Assembly (NCBI GenBank): GCA_903905585.1
Contig: CAIVHB010000007.1
Coordinates: 37,515 to 101,514 of the forward strand
Direction of reading: 5' to 3'
Length of the DNA stretch: 64,000 bases
Origin: an uncultured Ferrovum sp.
Lineage (GTDB): Bacteria; Pseudomonadota; Gammaproteobacteria; Burkholderiales; Ferrovaceae
Below are positions 7,461 through 17,224 of this stretch, in pieces. Position 1 is the first letter of the stretch. Every line of letters starts with the position of its first letter. A model generated the notes under the pieces. The model was not told the origin of the DNA. It made no database searches and worked only from the letters and a program-made list of their open reading frames with translations. The position numbers and the translations under genes are program-made.

Positions 7461-8928
7461 ATTCCTTCCTTTCTTGCTGATGGTTTTTTTACTTTTTTCA
7501 CAGCTTGCTCCTGCTGGTTCTGTGGGAGCTTTGGGTTCTGGGAATGCAGGGGCAGGTTTAACTGCGCCAGGAACACTGTCTTCAGCGGCGGGAACTTCAA
7601 GCTCAAATAATGCCTCTTTACCCACGCTTGTCGGGGCAAGGCTCTGGCCCGCTCATGATTACACGCGCTTGACCCTCGAAGCACGTGCACCTATCCGCTG
7701 GAATTTGTTTGTCATTGATTCACCCGATCGACTCGTTTTAGATCTTGAGGGGATTGAACCCAATGTTGTGTTGGATAACATCGCTAGCCGAGTGAGAGGC
7801 GATGATCCTTGGGTGCGGTCGATCCGCGTAGGTCGTTTTAAGCCAGGAACGATGCGTATTGTTTTAGATCTTAAATCCCCTGTAAAGCCCTTGGCGACAT
7901 TGCTAGAGCCCGCGGGGGACTATGGATACCGTTTGGTGTTGGATATTTATCCCGCAGAAGGAAGCGACCCGATATTGGCCTTGCTTGCGTCCAAACAGTC
8001 TGAGTCCAAACAGTCTGAGTCTAAGCAAGCAGATTCCAAACAAGCAGATCCCAAACAAGCAGATCCCAAACAAGCAGATTCGAAACAAGCAGATTCGAAA
8101 CAAGCAGATTCGAAACAAGCAGATTCCAAACAAGCAGAGGTGAAGTCTAGCGAAGGGCTGTCGCCCGAGTCCTCTCCTTTCTTTGTTGCAGAGAGTAAGT
8201 TGATTACTGTTGCCGTTGATGCTGGACATGGCGGTGAAGATCCCGGTGCGCATGGTGAGGGGGGAACACTCGAAAAAGAGGTGACTTTAGCGATTGCCAA
8301 GCGCGTTAAAGTACGCATTGATGCAGAGCCGGGAATGCGCGCGGTGCTGGTGCGTGATGGAGATTACTTCATTCCCTTAATGGGACGAACGAGTAAGGCG
8401 CACCAATTGAAAGCAGATATGTTTGTGTCGATTCATGCTGATGCGTTTATGAATCGTGATGCGCGCGGTTCATCTGTTTTTATTTTGTCTGAGCGCGGTG
8501 CCACTTCCGTTGCTGCGCGTTGGCTGGCTAATAAGGAGAATCAGGCCGACTTGATTGGCGGAGTGAATATCCATGCCCGCAACCCCTATCTTGCTGAGAC
8601 TTTATTTGATTTGTCGCAAACCGCTACGATTCAGGACAGTCAGCGTCTTGCGCGTTTTGTGCTTAAAGAGCTGAGTGGTTTAAATCGCTTGCACAAAGGA
8701 GAGGTCGAGCAAGCAGGTTTTGCAGTGTTGAAGTCTCCGGATATCCCTTCTATTTTGGTAGAGATGGCGTTTATTACCAATCCCGATGAGGAAAAACGTT
8801 TAGCGGATGAACGTTATCAAGATGAATTGGCAACGACTCTGGTACGCGGGCTAAAAAAATTTGTGATTGCGCATCCGCCTCCGGGAAAAGCGCGTTTGTC
8901 CTCATCGGAGCGAAATAAAACTCAATGA
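7450..8928 (+). CDS. amiC: N-acetylmuramoyl-L-alanine amidase AmiC type, AMIN domain
   Basis: Periplasmic zinc amidase that splits septal peptidoglycan during daughter-cell separation. 492 residues: signal peptide (1 to about 23), AMIN targeting domain (about 55-150), repeat linker (181-230), Amidase_3 domain (about 250-480). Zinc and catalytic residues are visible: His260 in DAGHGGEDPGAH, Glu275, His329 in SIHADAF and Glu438 in ILVEMAF. The linker is ten units of a five-residue repeat (SKQAD/SKQSE/PKQAD), which is unusual. The start is the ATG within the end of tsaE; its stop overlaps mutL by four bases. Confidence 0.95.
   Translation: MVLRFLPFLLMVFLLFSQLAPAGSVGALGSGNAGAGLTAPGTLSSAAGTSSSNNASLPTLVGARLWPAHDYTRLTLEARAPIRWNLFVIDSPDRLVLDLEGIEPNVVLDNIASRVRGDDPWVRSIRVGRFKPGTMRIVLDLKSPVKPLATLLEPAGDYGYRLVLDIYPAEGSDPILALLASKQSESKQSESKQADSKQADPKQADPKQADSKQADSKQADSKQADSKQAEVKSSEGLSPESSPFFVAESKLITVAVDAGHGGEDPGAHGEGGTLEKEVTLAIAKRVKVRIDAEPGMRAVLVRDGDYFIPLMGRTSKAHQLKADMFVSIHADAFMNRDARGSSVFILSERGATSVAARWLANKENQADLIGGVNIHARNPYLAETLFDLSQTATIQDSQRLARFVLKELSGLNRLHKGEVEQAGFAVLKSPDIPSILVEMAFITNPDEEKRLADERYQDELATTLVRGLKKFVIAHPPPGKARLSSSERNKTQ
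7990..8139 (+). repeat. 15-base tandem repeat, ten copies, in amiC linker
   Basis: Ten consecutive 15-base units (consensus TCSAAACAAGCAGAT) encode a charged, glutamine-rich five-residue repeat. The first two units differ (SKQSE) while the inner ones are near identical, which suggests recent expansion by slippage. The unit length keeps the frame, so copy number can vary without breaking the enzyme. Confidence 0.97.
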
Positions 8929-10730
8929 AACGCATACAGGCTTTAAGCCCAGCATTGATCGCCCAAATTGCTGCAGGAGAGGTGGTTGAACGACCTGCAT
9001 CGGCATTAAAGGAATTAATTGAGAATAGTTTAGATGCGGGAGCCAGCGATATTTCTGTTTTTCTGGATGAGGGCGGAATTCGCGGAATACGGGTAGAAGA
9101 TGATGGGCATGGGATTGCTAAAGAAGATTTATGTTTAGCAATGACCTCTCATGCTACGAGCAAAATTGGATCTCTGGAGGACTTGGAGCAAGTGGCTAGT
9201 TTGGGTTTTCGTGGGGAGGCGCTAGCCAGTATTGCGGCGATTGCAAACGTTAGGGTTTTAACCCGCACTGAACTGGAGTCACAGGCCTGGAGTATTCGTG
9301 CTTCGGGCGGTCGTATGGGCGAGATAGAACCTGCTGCACGCACGCACGGCTGCACGGTCATTGTTGAAGATTTATATGCTCATACTCCAGCCCGTCGAAA
9401 GTTTCTCAAAACAGCAGCGACAGAATACGGTCATTGCGATGAGGCTCTCGCCCGATTGGCTTTGGCTCGCCCCGAAGTGAAATGGACAATACACCACAAT
9501 GGCCGTTTAACACGCCATTGGCCTAAGGCCAGTCTTGCCGCTAGAGTGAGTGATGTCATGGGAGAGGATTTTGCGCAGGCTGCTTTACCGCTTGATCAAG
9601 TGATTGGAACCTTACGCTTGTATGGAGTGGTAGGAAGACCCGCTGCAGCAAAGAGCTCTAGAGATGCGCAATATGCTTTTGTGAATGGACGCTATGTTCG
9701 AGATAAGGTTCTATCCCACGCTATTCGACAAGCCTATCAAGATGTATTGCATCACGAGAAGCATCCCTCTTATGTACTGTACTTGGAACTAGACCCTGCC
9801 TTAGTGGATGTGAACGTACATCCGGCAAAAACAGAAGTCCGATTTCGAGACAGTCAAGCGATTTATCGATTCGTTTTGCATAGTATCCAGCAGGTTTTGG
9901 CTTCTACTTCCCCCGGGGCGAGTGCTGAGGGTTTAAGGGGTCTAGCAGAAATGAATAGTGATGTTGGTGCGAGAACCGTCCCTCAGTGGAACCCTGGTCA
10001 GCAAGCCTGGACGATGCGTCAGCCCGATACGCACTATGAAGTCTTATTCGGAAAGGCTAATGCTGAATCCTCGCATGACGAACTGGCTCAGCCTCGTTCA
10101 TTGCATCCGTTAGATGAACGGACCTCTCATGATGAGATCAGTGAGTCGCCTCCTCTAGGCTTTGCCATTGCGCAGCTTCATGGCATTTACATCCTGGCTC
10201 AAAACGCCCAAGGTTTGATCGTAGTCGATATGCATGCTGCCCATGAACGGGTGGTGTACGAGCGCCTGAAAGCGAGTTATGGAGATCAGGGGCTGCCTAG
10301 TCAGCCACTATTGTTGCCCAGATCCATCGCGATCACTGCGCTTGAGGCAGCCGCAGTTGAGGAATTTAATGAAACATTAAGTTTGCTCGGTTTTGATCTG
10401 GCTCTGCTGGGGCCGCAGACCGTAGCAGTGCGATCAGTTCCTCTTTTAATTGATGAGCAAGCCAGTGCCGAACTGATTCGAAGCCTCTTGGCTGAATTGA
10501 GAGACTATGGTGCCGGGCGTGTTCTAACCGAGCGCCGCGATGCCTTGCTGGCAGGCTTTGCTTGTCATGGGGCGGTGAGAGCTAACCGGCAACTGACTTT
10601 GCCAGAGATGAATGCATTGCTCCGCGATATGGAAAGAATAGATCGTGCAGATCAGTGCAATCACGGACGCCCAACTTGGCGTATGGTGCCTTTGGCTGAG
10701 TTGGATCAGTGGTTTATGAGGGGCGAATAG
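8925..10730 (+). CDS. mutL: DNA mismatch repair protein MutL
   Basis: GHKL ATPase that links MutS recognition to strand removal. 601 residues. ATPase motifs: ENSLDAGASDI, EDDGHGI, TSHATSKI and GFRGEALASIAAIA. The linker (about 335-400) is short. In the C-terminal domain the segment DMHAAHERVVYE, starting at residue 435, fits the endonuclease motif D-x-H-A-x2-E-x4-E. ACHGAVRA and CNHGRPT match the other metal-site motifs. This MutL is therefore probably a nicking endonuclease, unlike the E. coli protein. Start ATG overlaps the amiC stop. Confidence 0.96.
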   Translation: MKRIQALSPALIAQIAAGEVVERPASALKELIENSLDAGASDISVFLDEGGIRGIRVEDDGHGIAKEDLCLAMTSHATSKIGSLEDLEQVASLGFRGEALASIAAIANVRVLTRTELESQAWSIRASGGRMGEIEPAARTHGCTVIVEDLYAHTPARRKFLKTAATEYGHCDEALARLALARPEVKWTIHHNGRLTRHWPKASLAARVSDVMGEDFAQAALPLDQVIGTLRLYGVVGRPAAAKSSRDAQYAFVNGRYVRDKVLSHAIRQAYQDVLHHEKHPSYVLYLELDPALVDVNVHPAKTEVRFRDSQAIYRFVLHSIQQVLASTSPGASAEGLRGLAEMNSDVGARTVPQWNPGQQAWTMRQPDTHYEVLFGKANAESSHDELAQPRSLHPLDERTSHDEISESPPLGFAIAQLHGIYILAQNAQGLIVVDMHAAHERVVYERLKASYGDQGLPSQPLLLPRSIAITALEAAAVEEFNETLSLLGFDLALLGPQTVAVRSVPLLIDEQASAELIRSLLAELRDYGAGRVLTERRDALLAGFACHGAVRANRQLTLPEMNALLRDMERIDRADQCNHGRPTWRMVPLAELDQWFMRGE

Positions 10731-10732
10731 GT

Positions 10733-11677
10733 TTGAACAAGGGACCCGCAGTCTTACTGCTCATGGGGCCAACTGCAGCAGGAAAGTCTGCGCTCGCTCT
10801 AGAGATCGCTGAGCATTTCAATGCAGAAATCGTGAGTGTTGATTCTGCATCGATTTATCAATCCATGAATGCGGGAACGGCTAAACCGAGTCAGGCAGAG
10901 CGGGGTCGCATTCCTCATCATTTGATTGATATTGTATCGCCGCTCGAATCGTATTCTGTGGAGCGTTTTCGACAAGATGCCTTGGCGTGTGTGCGAGACA
11001 TTCATGCCCGTGGAAAACAGGCTGTACTTGCCGGCGGGACCATGATGTACTTCAAAGCACTGATGCATGGATTAGATGCCATGCCAGAAGCTGATCATGA
11101 TGTGCGTGAGGCACTCGATCAGCAAGCCAAAGACATCGGTTGGCCTGGAATGCATGCAAAGCTCATGCAAGTAGATCCTGTGACTGCACATCGATTAGAC
11201 CCCAATGACGCCCAACGCATTCAGCGCGCACTAGAAGTGTTTGCGCTTGCAGGCCAGCCTCTATCTGCTTTACATGGGCGCACCTTGAACAAGGAAATAG
11301 AAGGAATCCATTTTAAAACCCTCGCTTTGATGCCCTCTGAGCGTTCAGTATTACATGAGCGCATTGCTCAACGTTTTGAGTTGATGTTGCAAGCCGGACT
11401 ATTAGAGGAGTGTCGTCAATTGCGCCATGACTATCCTGATTTGCATGCAGGCTTGCCCTCGATGCGCTGTGTAGGTTATCGCCAAGCGCTGGAGTTTCTG
11501 GATGGCAAAACGGATGAAGTTGAGTTTAGGTTTAAAGCGATTGTTGCTACGCGTCAGTTGGCTAAACGCCAAATGACCTGGATGCGATCTTTGGGGAGCG
11601 ATAGTGAGATTGACCCATTGACACCAGATTTAATGGAAAAAGGCCTCCTCGCAGCGGGCGCGCTGCTTGGAGCATAG
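10733..11677 (+). CDS. miaA: tRNA dimethylallyltransferase MiaA
   Basis: Adds dimethylallyl to A37 of tRNAs that read UNN codons. The Walker A motif MGPTAAGKSALAL follows the start closely, as does the DSASIYQSMNAGTAKPS segment. The TTG at 10733 is favoured: it has GAGGGG 8-10 bases upstream and gives the usual N-terminus. A GTG at 10709 inside mutL would add 8 residues. About 314 residues. It is the last gene of the tsaE-amiC-mutL-miaA cluster. Confidence 0.93.
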   Translation: MNKGPAVLLLMGPTAAGKSALALEIAEHFNAEIVSVDSASIYQSMNAGTAKPSQAERGRIPHHLIDIVSPLESYSVERFRQDALACVRDIHARGKQAVLAGGTMMYFKALMHGLDAMPEADHDVREALDQQAKDIGWPGMHAKLMQVDPVTAHRLDPNDAQRIQRALEVFALAGQPLSALHGRTLNKEIEGIHFKTLALMPSERSVLHERIAQRFELMLQAGLLEECRQLRHDYPDLHAGLPSMRCVGYRQALEFLDGKTDEVEFRFKAIVATRQLAKRQMTWMRSLGSDSEIDPLTPDLMEKGLLAAGALLGA

Positions 11678-11754
11678 TTCAGTCCCCCCGATAACAGAGA
11701 ACTCTGGGGATTAAAAATAGCTGTGTGTTGCCTATATCCAGAACTTGCAGAAAG

Positions 11755-13164
11755 CTAAGGTTCAGCGCGCGCAGCCAATTTTCCGTGGGCTAAGACCAAT
11801 TCTAAGCGATCATCTTTGTGAACTTGATGTGGCGAACGCAGTAAAGCGCCATCAGGGGCATACACCAAGCTGTAGCCGCGTTGCAGCACTTGCCCGGGGT
11901 CAAGAAGCTGAAGCGCTTGTTGCCAACGCTGCAGCCCGCTATGACGCTTTTCAAGGCCACGCGACCAAGCCTTAGATCTGCGATCGATCAGGTTTGATAA
12001 ATCTCGGCTGAGAAAGGTGATTTTGTTTTTGGGATGTTGAAGGTGCAAGCGTGCTCTGAGCGTCTCGATATCTTGCTTACGATTGGAAAGGGCTTGTCGG
12101 GGATGTACTAATCGACTGGCCAAACGATCTAAGGCCCAACTTCTTTCTTCTAATCGACGTCTTGCAGAATGGCTCAAGCCTAATTGCGTGCGCTGAAGTT
12201 GATGTTGTAGGTGATCCATTTGGTGAAGTACAGATCGTGTCATGTGCCTCTTAATCAGAATGAGCTGATCAATCAGGGCGGATTGCGAAGGGGCGCACAA
12301 TTCTGCTGCAGCTGTTGGGGTTGGGGCGCGGACATCTGCTGCAAAGTCTGCAATGGTGAAATCTGTTTCATGGCCCACACCGCTCACTACTGGCATGGGG
12401 GCTTGGGAGATGGCTCTGGCAACCTGTTCATCATTAAATGCCCAGAGATCCTCCAGACTCCCTCCCCCGCGACAAATGACTAACACATCCACTTCTTTGC
12501 GTTGAGAAGCTTGTAGGATTGCGCTCACAATTTTGGGTGGGGCTTCAGCGCCTTGAACGGGCGTGGGATAAATGATCACTAAGACGTGTGGTGCCCGACG
12601 TGCAAGGGTGGTTAACACATCTTTTAATGCTGCAGCGGCAAGAGAAGTCACAATGCCAATAGAGCGTGGGTGAGAAGGCAGATTGCGTTTGCGACGCGTG
12701 TCAAATAAGCCTTCTTGTTCTAGACGCACCTTCAGCTTTAAAAAAGCCTCATAGAGTGCACCTTGTCCGGCCGGCCGCATTTGATCGACCACAATTTGAA
12801 ATTCGCCACGCGCTTCATATAGGGTTGGGGCTCCCTGTAACTCAACCGCGTCCCCATTTTTCGGGAGCCAGTTCATGCGTTGATTGCGACCACGGAACAT
12901 GGCGCAGCGAACTTGCGCTTCCTGATCTTTGAGTGAGAAATACCAATGCCCAGAACTGGCTCTCGTAAACCCTGATAGTTCACCGCTGACCCACTGAAGT
13001 GGGTAATGTTGCTCAATCGTTTGTCTGATTTGTCTGGCCAGTGCTGATACGGTAATCGTGCCCCCGTTTTGAGGTAAATCCAAAGGATTCAGTCCGTTAT
13101 TCGATGAAACGATCCCCGTATCGAGTTGTTGGTTGGGGACGGAATATTTATTATTATTTGACAA
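11755..13164 (-). CDS. xseA: Exodeoxyribonuclease VII large subunit
   Basis: Catalytic subunit of the single-strand-specific exonuclease VII. 469 residues. N-terminal OB-fold (about 35-130, with GELSGFTRASSGHWYFSLKD), a catalytic core (about 140-330, with VTSLAAAALKDVL, CRGGGSLEDLWAFN and GVGHETDFTIADFAADVRAPTP divided between), a long coiled-coil region (about 290-400), and a C-terminal segment with RGYSLV. The first 30 residues are extra and poorly conserved, so an internal start is possible. xseB is not in the window. Confidence 0.95.
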   Translation of the reverse strand: MSNNNKYSVPNQQLDTGIVSSNNGLNPLDLPQNGGTITVSALARQIRQTIEQHYPLQWVSGELSGFTRASSGHWYFSLKDQEAQVRCAMFRGRNQRMNWLPKNGDAVELQGAPTLYEARGEFQIVVDQMRPAGQGALYEAFLKLKVRLEQEGLFDTRRKRNLPSHPRSIGIVTSLAAAALKDVLTTLARRAPHVLVIIYPTPVQGAEAPPKIVSAILQASQRKEVDVLVICRGGGSLEDLWAFNDEQVARAISQAPMPVVSGVGHETDFTIADFAADVRAPTPTAAAELCAPSQSALIDQLILIKRHMTRSVLHQMDHLQHQLQRTQLGLSHSARRRLEERSWALDRLASRLVHPRQALSNRKQDIETLRARLHLQHPKNKITFLSRDLSNLIDRRSKAWSRGLEKRHSGLQRWQQALQLLDPGQVLQRGYSLVYAPDGALLRSPHQVHKDDRLELVLAHGKLAARAEP

Positions 13165-13386
13165 ATGCTTTCTCGTTATAAGTGTATGAAAAATATAGAT
13201 TTTTTGATTTTGATCAAAAAATGATCGTTACAAAAAAAACCCTTTAGCTTGATGCACTTAACCATACCAGAGGGAAATCTCCCACAAGTTTATCCACAGA
13301 GAATGTGGACAAGTTTTAAACCACTGAATAATCCTCGCTTTCCGGTACACTAGCCACCTTTCTAAAATTTTTAGGTGGGTATTGCT
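13165..13386. promoter_or_regulatory. Intergenic region with paired DnaA-type boxes
   Basis: Between divergent xseA and exbB. It holds a perfect TTATCCACA (13290-13298) and, five bases on, an inverted one-mismatch copy TGTGGACAA (13304-13312). The A/T-rich left half (13185-13245) contains many A/T runs. DnaA binding could act on exbB or xseA transcription; the site is too small to call an origin. Confidence 0.45.
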
Positions 13387-13995
13387 GTGTTATCCATTTT
13401 AGAGGCAGCGGGTTGGCCAAGTTGGTTTTTGTTAGCGTGTTCGGTGATTGCGTTAGCCATTATTTTTGAGAGAAGTTGGGCTTTACGTTCTCATGCTGTC
13501 ACCCCCAGTGATTTGCTCCCGCGCGTACTGGACCAATTTAAGAGCCGTGGAATGAATAGTGAGGTGATTGAGCGATTAGCTCAATCGTGTCCGCTAGGGC
13601 GTGTTCTGGCTGCAGGACTCATGAATGCGCAATCTTCAAGAGAAATCATGAAAGAGTCTATTGAAGATGCGGGACGTGCTGTCATGGTCGAGCTTGAGCG
13701 TTACCTCACTACTTTAGGCACCATCGCAACGATTAGTCCTTTACTCGGTTTATTTGGAACGGTAGTCGGTATGATCGTGATCTTCCGTACCCAAGGACCG
13801 GCAGGGACCAATCCTGCAGAGTTGGCGCATGGTATCTCTATTGCACTCTACAACACCGCCTTTGGTTTAATTGTTGCTGTGCCATCTATGGTTTTTTATC
13901 GCCACTTCCGTGCCCGAGTGAATAGCTTGATCGTTGAAATGGAGCAGCAGGCGGTGAAACTGGTTGAAATTGTGCATGGGCATCGTCAGGGATAA
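13387..13995 (+). CDS. exbB: MotA/TolQ/ExbB proton-channel family protein
   Basis: Inner-membrane proton channel subunit that energises TonB- or Tol-type transport. The GTG at 13387 gives MLSILEAAGWPSWFLLACSV and follows AGGTGGG; GTG 13375 is less likely. About 202 residues with three membrane segments (about 10-32, 110-135, 150-180). The segment LGTIATISPLLGLFGTVVGMI is typical. It precedes exbD by a few bases. No tonB gene or tol genes are adjacent, and the ExbB-ExbD pair ahead of lpxK is the usual arrangement in beta- and gammaproteobacteria. Confidence 0.93.
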   Translation: MLSILEAAGWPSWFLLACSVIALAIIFERSWALRSHAVTPSDLLPRVLDQFKSRGMNSEVIERLAQSCPLGRVLAAGLMNAQSSREIMKESIEDAGRAVMVELERYLTTLGTIATISPLLGLFGTVVGMIVIFRTQGPAGTNPAELAHGISIALYNTAFGLIVAVPSMVFYRHFRARVNSLIVEMEQQAVKLVEIVHGHRQG

Positions 13996-14002
13996 GACGA
14001 TT

Positions 14003-14425
14003 ATGAATTTCCAAAAAGGGAGAAATCGTGAAGATCCCGAGATCAATTTGATCCCGATGATTGATGTGCTGCTCGTCATTCTGATTTTTCTGATGGTGAC
14101 CACTACTTACACACGCTATACCTCTTTGCAGATCAATCTGCCGCAAGCAGGGGGTGATGAGCGCCGCGAGCTTCCTGCAGTCATTCAGGTGGCCGTTGAT
14201 TCAATTGGTCGTTATACCGTTGATCAGGTGCCTGCAAACTTTGTTGATCCAGAAAGCTTTGCTGAAGTTCTTAAACAAGCTGTAGGGGATCGCAAGGAGG
14301 TTGTCCTCACGATCAGTGCAGACGCGCAAGCCACACATCAGTCAGTGGTGAATGTGATGGAATCAGCGCGAAGGGCAGGGATTTCTCATGTCACCTTTAC
14401 CACTCAAGGTACCCAGAATCGCTGA
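14003..14425 (+). CDS. exbD: Biopolymer transport protein ExbD
   Basis: Partner of ExbB with one membrane helix (about 17-38) and a periplasmic domain. 140 residues from ATG 14003. The motif INLIPMIDVLLVILIFLMV contains the conserved Asp of the proton path. A GTG/ATG further upstream inside exbB is in frame but would add non-family sequence. The next gene lpxK starts before its end. Confidence 0.93.
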   Translation: MNFQKGRNREDPEINLIPMIDVLLVILIFLMVTTTYTRYTSLQINLPQAGGDERRELPAVIQVAVDSIGRYTVDQVPANFVDPESFAEVLKQAVGDRKEVVLTISADAQATHQSVVNVMESARRAGISHVTFTTQGTQNR

Positions 14426-15539
14426 GTCTCGATTCACGGCTTGGGTACTTAACCGCTGGTACGGGCCGCATCCGATTGCTTTCTTGAAGCCATTCGCATC
14501 ACTATTTGAATGGAGTGTGCAGCGCAGACGAAAGGCTTATTCCAGCGGGCGAAAACAGGTAAAACGACTTCCTGTTCCTGTCATTGTGGTGGGGAATATT
14601 GTGGTAGGAGGGGCCGGTAAAACGCCTACTGTGCTGGCTGTTGTCGACGCACTCAAGCATCTTGGATATCGGCCCGCCATTTTGTCGCGGGGTTATGGCG
14701 CTCACCCACAGCATCCTCGTATGGTGACAGCGCATTCCACTCCGTCAGAGGTAGGGGATGAGCCTGTACTTTTATTTAGGCATGCAGGCGTGCCTCTGGC
14801 GGTGGGTGTAGATCGCTTTGCAGCCGGACAGCTCTTGCTGCGCCAACATCCAGAAATTAACTGCATAGTCAGTGATGATGGTTTGCAGCACTATGCATTA
14901 CATCGAGATATTGAATGGGTGGTGATTGCGCGTGATAGAGGTTTGGGCAATGGGGCTCTTCTTCCTGCAGGCCCCTTGCGAGAATCTATTTCACGACTCA
15001 GCGAGGTGGATGCTTTGGTTTTGCACGGTACAAGCCCCCAACGCTCTTCTGAATCACAGATCGCTCAGGTGCAGCCGCTCGAAGCGCTTATCCCTGAAGC
15101 TGTACCCCAATTTACGCTTGTATTGACGATGGGCGCTCCTGAGCCGTTTCAGCAATGGAGGGCAAAGCTAGACTCTCAGCATCTGGAACAAGTTGCCAAT
15201 CAAAGTAGTCAGGAAAAACGGGATGAATGGGATAACCCCCACGCTTGGTCTGTTTGGAAGGGCAATCTTGTTCATGCGGTTGCAGGCATTGGGCACCCCC
15301 AGCGTTTTTTTACTGCGCTTGAGCAGCAAGGAATGGTGGTGACCCCTCATGCCTTTGCTGACCACCACCGCTTTGCTGGGCATGAGCTTAATTTTCCTGA
15401 GCCTTATCCCATCATGATGACGGAGAAGGATGCAGTAAAATGCTTAAACTTAGCATTGGATCGCCATTGGGTGGTCCCGCTTCACGCCAAATTGGATTCT
15501 CATGCGGTGGCGTGGTTACGAAACAAACTGGAGAAGTAA
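14388..15539 (+). CDS. lpxK: Tetraacyldisaccharide 4'-kinase LpxK
   Basis: Membrane-associated kinase that phosphorylates the 4' position of the lipid A disaccharide. 383 residues, somewhat longer than usual. P-loop VGNIVVGGAGKTPTV at about 67-81, then SRGYG, a conserved DDGLQHY segment and MMTEKDAVKC near the C-terminus. The ATG at 14388 lies 38 bases inside exbD; a later start is possible, because the first conserved stretch begins at about residue 20 (NRWYGPHP). Confidence 0.93.
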   Translation: MSPLPLKVPRIAESRFTAWVLNRWYGPHPIAFLKPFASLFEWSVQRRRKAYSSGRKQVKRLPVPVIVVGNIVVGGAGKTPTVLAVVDALKHLGYRPAILSRGYGAHPQHPRMVTAHSTPSEVGDEPVLLFRHAGVPLAVGVDRFAAGQLLLRQHPEINCIVSDDGLQHYALHRDIEWVVIARDRGLGNGALLPAGPLRESISRLSEVDALVLHGTSPQRSSESQIAQVQPLEALIPEAVPQFTLVLTMGAPEPFQQWRAKLDSQHLEQVANQSSQEKRDEWDNPHAWSVWKGNLVHAVAGIGHPQRFFTALEQQGMVVTPHAFADHHRFAGHELNFPEPYPIMMTEKDAVKCLNLALDRHWVVPLHAKLDSHAVAWLRNKLEK

Positions 15540-15540
15540 G

Positions 15541-15720
15541 ATGGACCCCAAACTGATTGAAATTCTGGTGTGCCCGGTGTGCAAAGGCCCCCTGATCCGT
15601 CGAAGCAAAGAATCTGATTTGGTGTGCAAGCCCTGCAGAATAGCTTTTCCCATTCAGGACGGTATTCCTGTGATGTTGGTGGATGAAGCGACTGAACTTC
15701 CACCGGACTTAGACCTTTGA
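15541..15720 (+). CDS. Trm112/YcaR-family zinc-binding protein
   Basis: 59 residues from ATG 15541: small zinc-ribbon protein with CPVCKG and CKPCR cysteine pairs and the family ending FPIQDGIPVMLVDEA. It sits between lpxK and kdsB, as ycaR does in many proteobacteria. The family activates methyltransferases in eukaryotes; the bacterial role is unknown. Its stop overlaps the kdsB start. Confidence 0.92.
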   Translation: MDPKLIEILVCPVCKGPLIRRSKESDLVCKPCRIAFPIQDGIPVMLVDEATELPPDLDL

Positions 15721-16502
15721 CGGCTGTTGTTCCTTTTTCAGTTCTGATACCAGCACGTCTGGCCTCTACTCGCTTGCCGCGCAAACCCCTGCTGGATATC
15801 GCTGGGGTGCCCATGGTGGTGCGTTGCTGCCACTGCGCCCAAGCTTCAGGGGCCGCAAGTATTGCAGTGGCGACCGATAGTTTGGAAATTGCTGATGTGG
15901 TGCGCAATCATGGCTTTGAAGTAGTGCTTACTGATGCGCACCATGCAACAGGTACCGATAGGCTGGCGCAGGCAGCATCACTGCTTGGATTGGGTGATCA
16001 GGACATTGTGGTCAATCTGCAGGGGGATGAACCCCTCATGTCTCCGGAATTACTCAGACAGGTAGCTGAGCGTTTGGCCTCTCGTTCTGATGCAGTGATG
16101 GCTACGCTGGTTCATCCTATTCATGATCTGGCGAGCTTTATGAATCCAGCTGTGGTGAAGACGGTACTCAACGCACAGGGAGATGCCATATGGTTTTCAC
16201 GAGCGCCTATTCCTTGGCCGCGAGACGCTTTTGCTCAGGACCCCAAGACTTGGCCCTTAAAGCAGGCTCCCTTACGCCATGTGGGTCTTTATGCTTATCG
16301 CCGTCATTTCTTGCCCACTTACGCTGCACTGGCTGCTCCAGCCTCTGAGCAGGCTGAATCTTTAGAGCAACTTAGGGTTCTGCACCATGGTTATATTTTA
16401 AGCTGCGTTCAGGTAGAGCACGCCCCTGAAGGGGGCGTAGACACCCAAGAAGACCTCATTCGTGTGCGACTGCAAATTGACCGATTGGGCGATGTGAGGT
16501 AG
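15717..16502 (+). CDS. kdsB: 3-deoxy-manno-octulosonate cytidylyltransferase
   Basis: Activates Kdo as CMP-Kdo for lipopolysaccharide core synthesis. 261 residues from TTG 15717, which overlaps the preceding stop. Motifs: IPARLASTRLPRKPL near the start, ATDSLEI, QGDEPL and HVGLYAYRR. No better start codon is visible before the nucleotide-binding motif. Confidence 0.95.
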   Translation: MTAVVPFSVLIPARLASTRLPRKPLLDIAGVPMVVRCCHCAQASGAASIAVATDSLEIADVVRNHGFEVVLTDAHHATGTDRLAQAASLLGLGDQDIVVNLQGDEPLMSPELLRQVAERLASRSDAVMATLVHPIHDLASFMNPAVVKTVLNAQGDAIWFSRAPIPWPRDAFAQDPKTWPLKQAPLRHVGLYAYRRHFLPTYAALAAPASEQAESLEQLRVLHHGYILSCVQVEHAPEGGVDTQEDLIRVRLQIDRLGDVR

Positions 16503-17222
<720 letters not shown>

Positions 17223-17224
17223 GC

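Noticed and set aside
7990..8139. Tandem repeat as a CRISPR array
   Set aside because: The units are contiguous without spacers and are in frame within amiC.
7903..8318. Minus- and plus-strand repeat-containing frames over the amiC linker
   Set aside because: They are shadows of the 15-base tandem repeat, which is open in several frames. They have no ribosome sites.
11679..11715. Imperfect hairpin after miaA as a terminator
   Set aside because: The stem is interrupted by unpaired bases and no T-run follows; not strong enough to report.
13286..13312. DnaA boxes as a replication origin
   Set aside because: Only two boxes, with no dnaA/dnaN genes or extended A/T-rich unwinding region.
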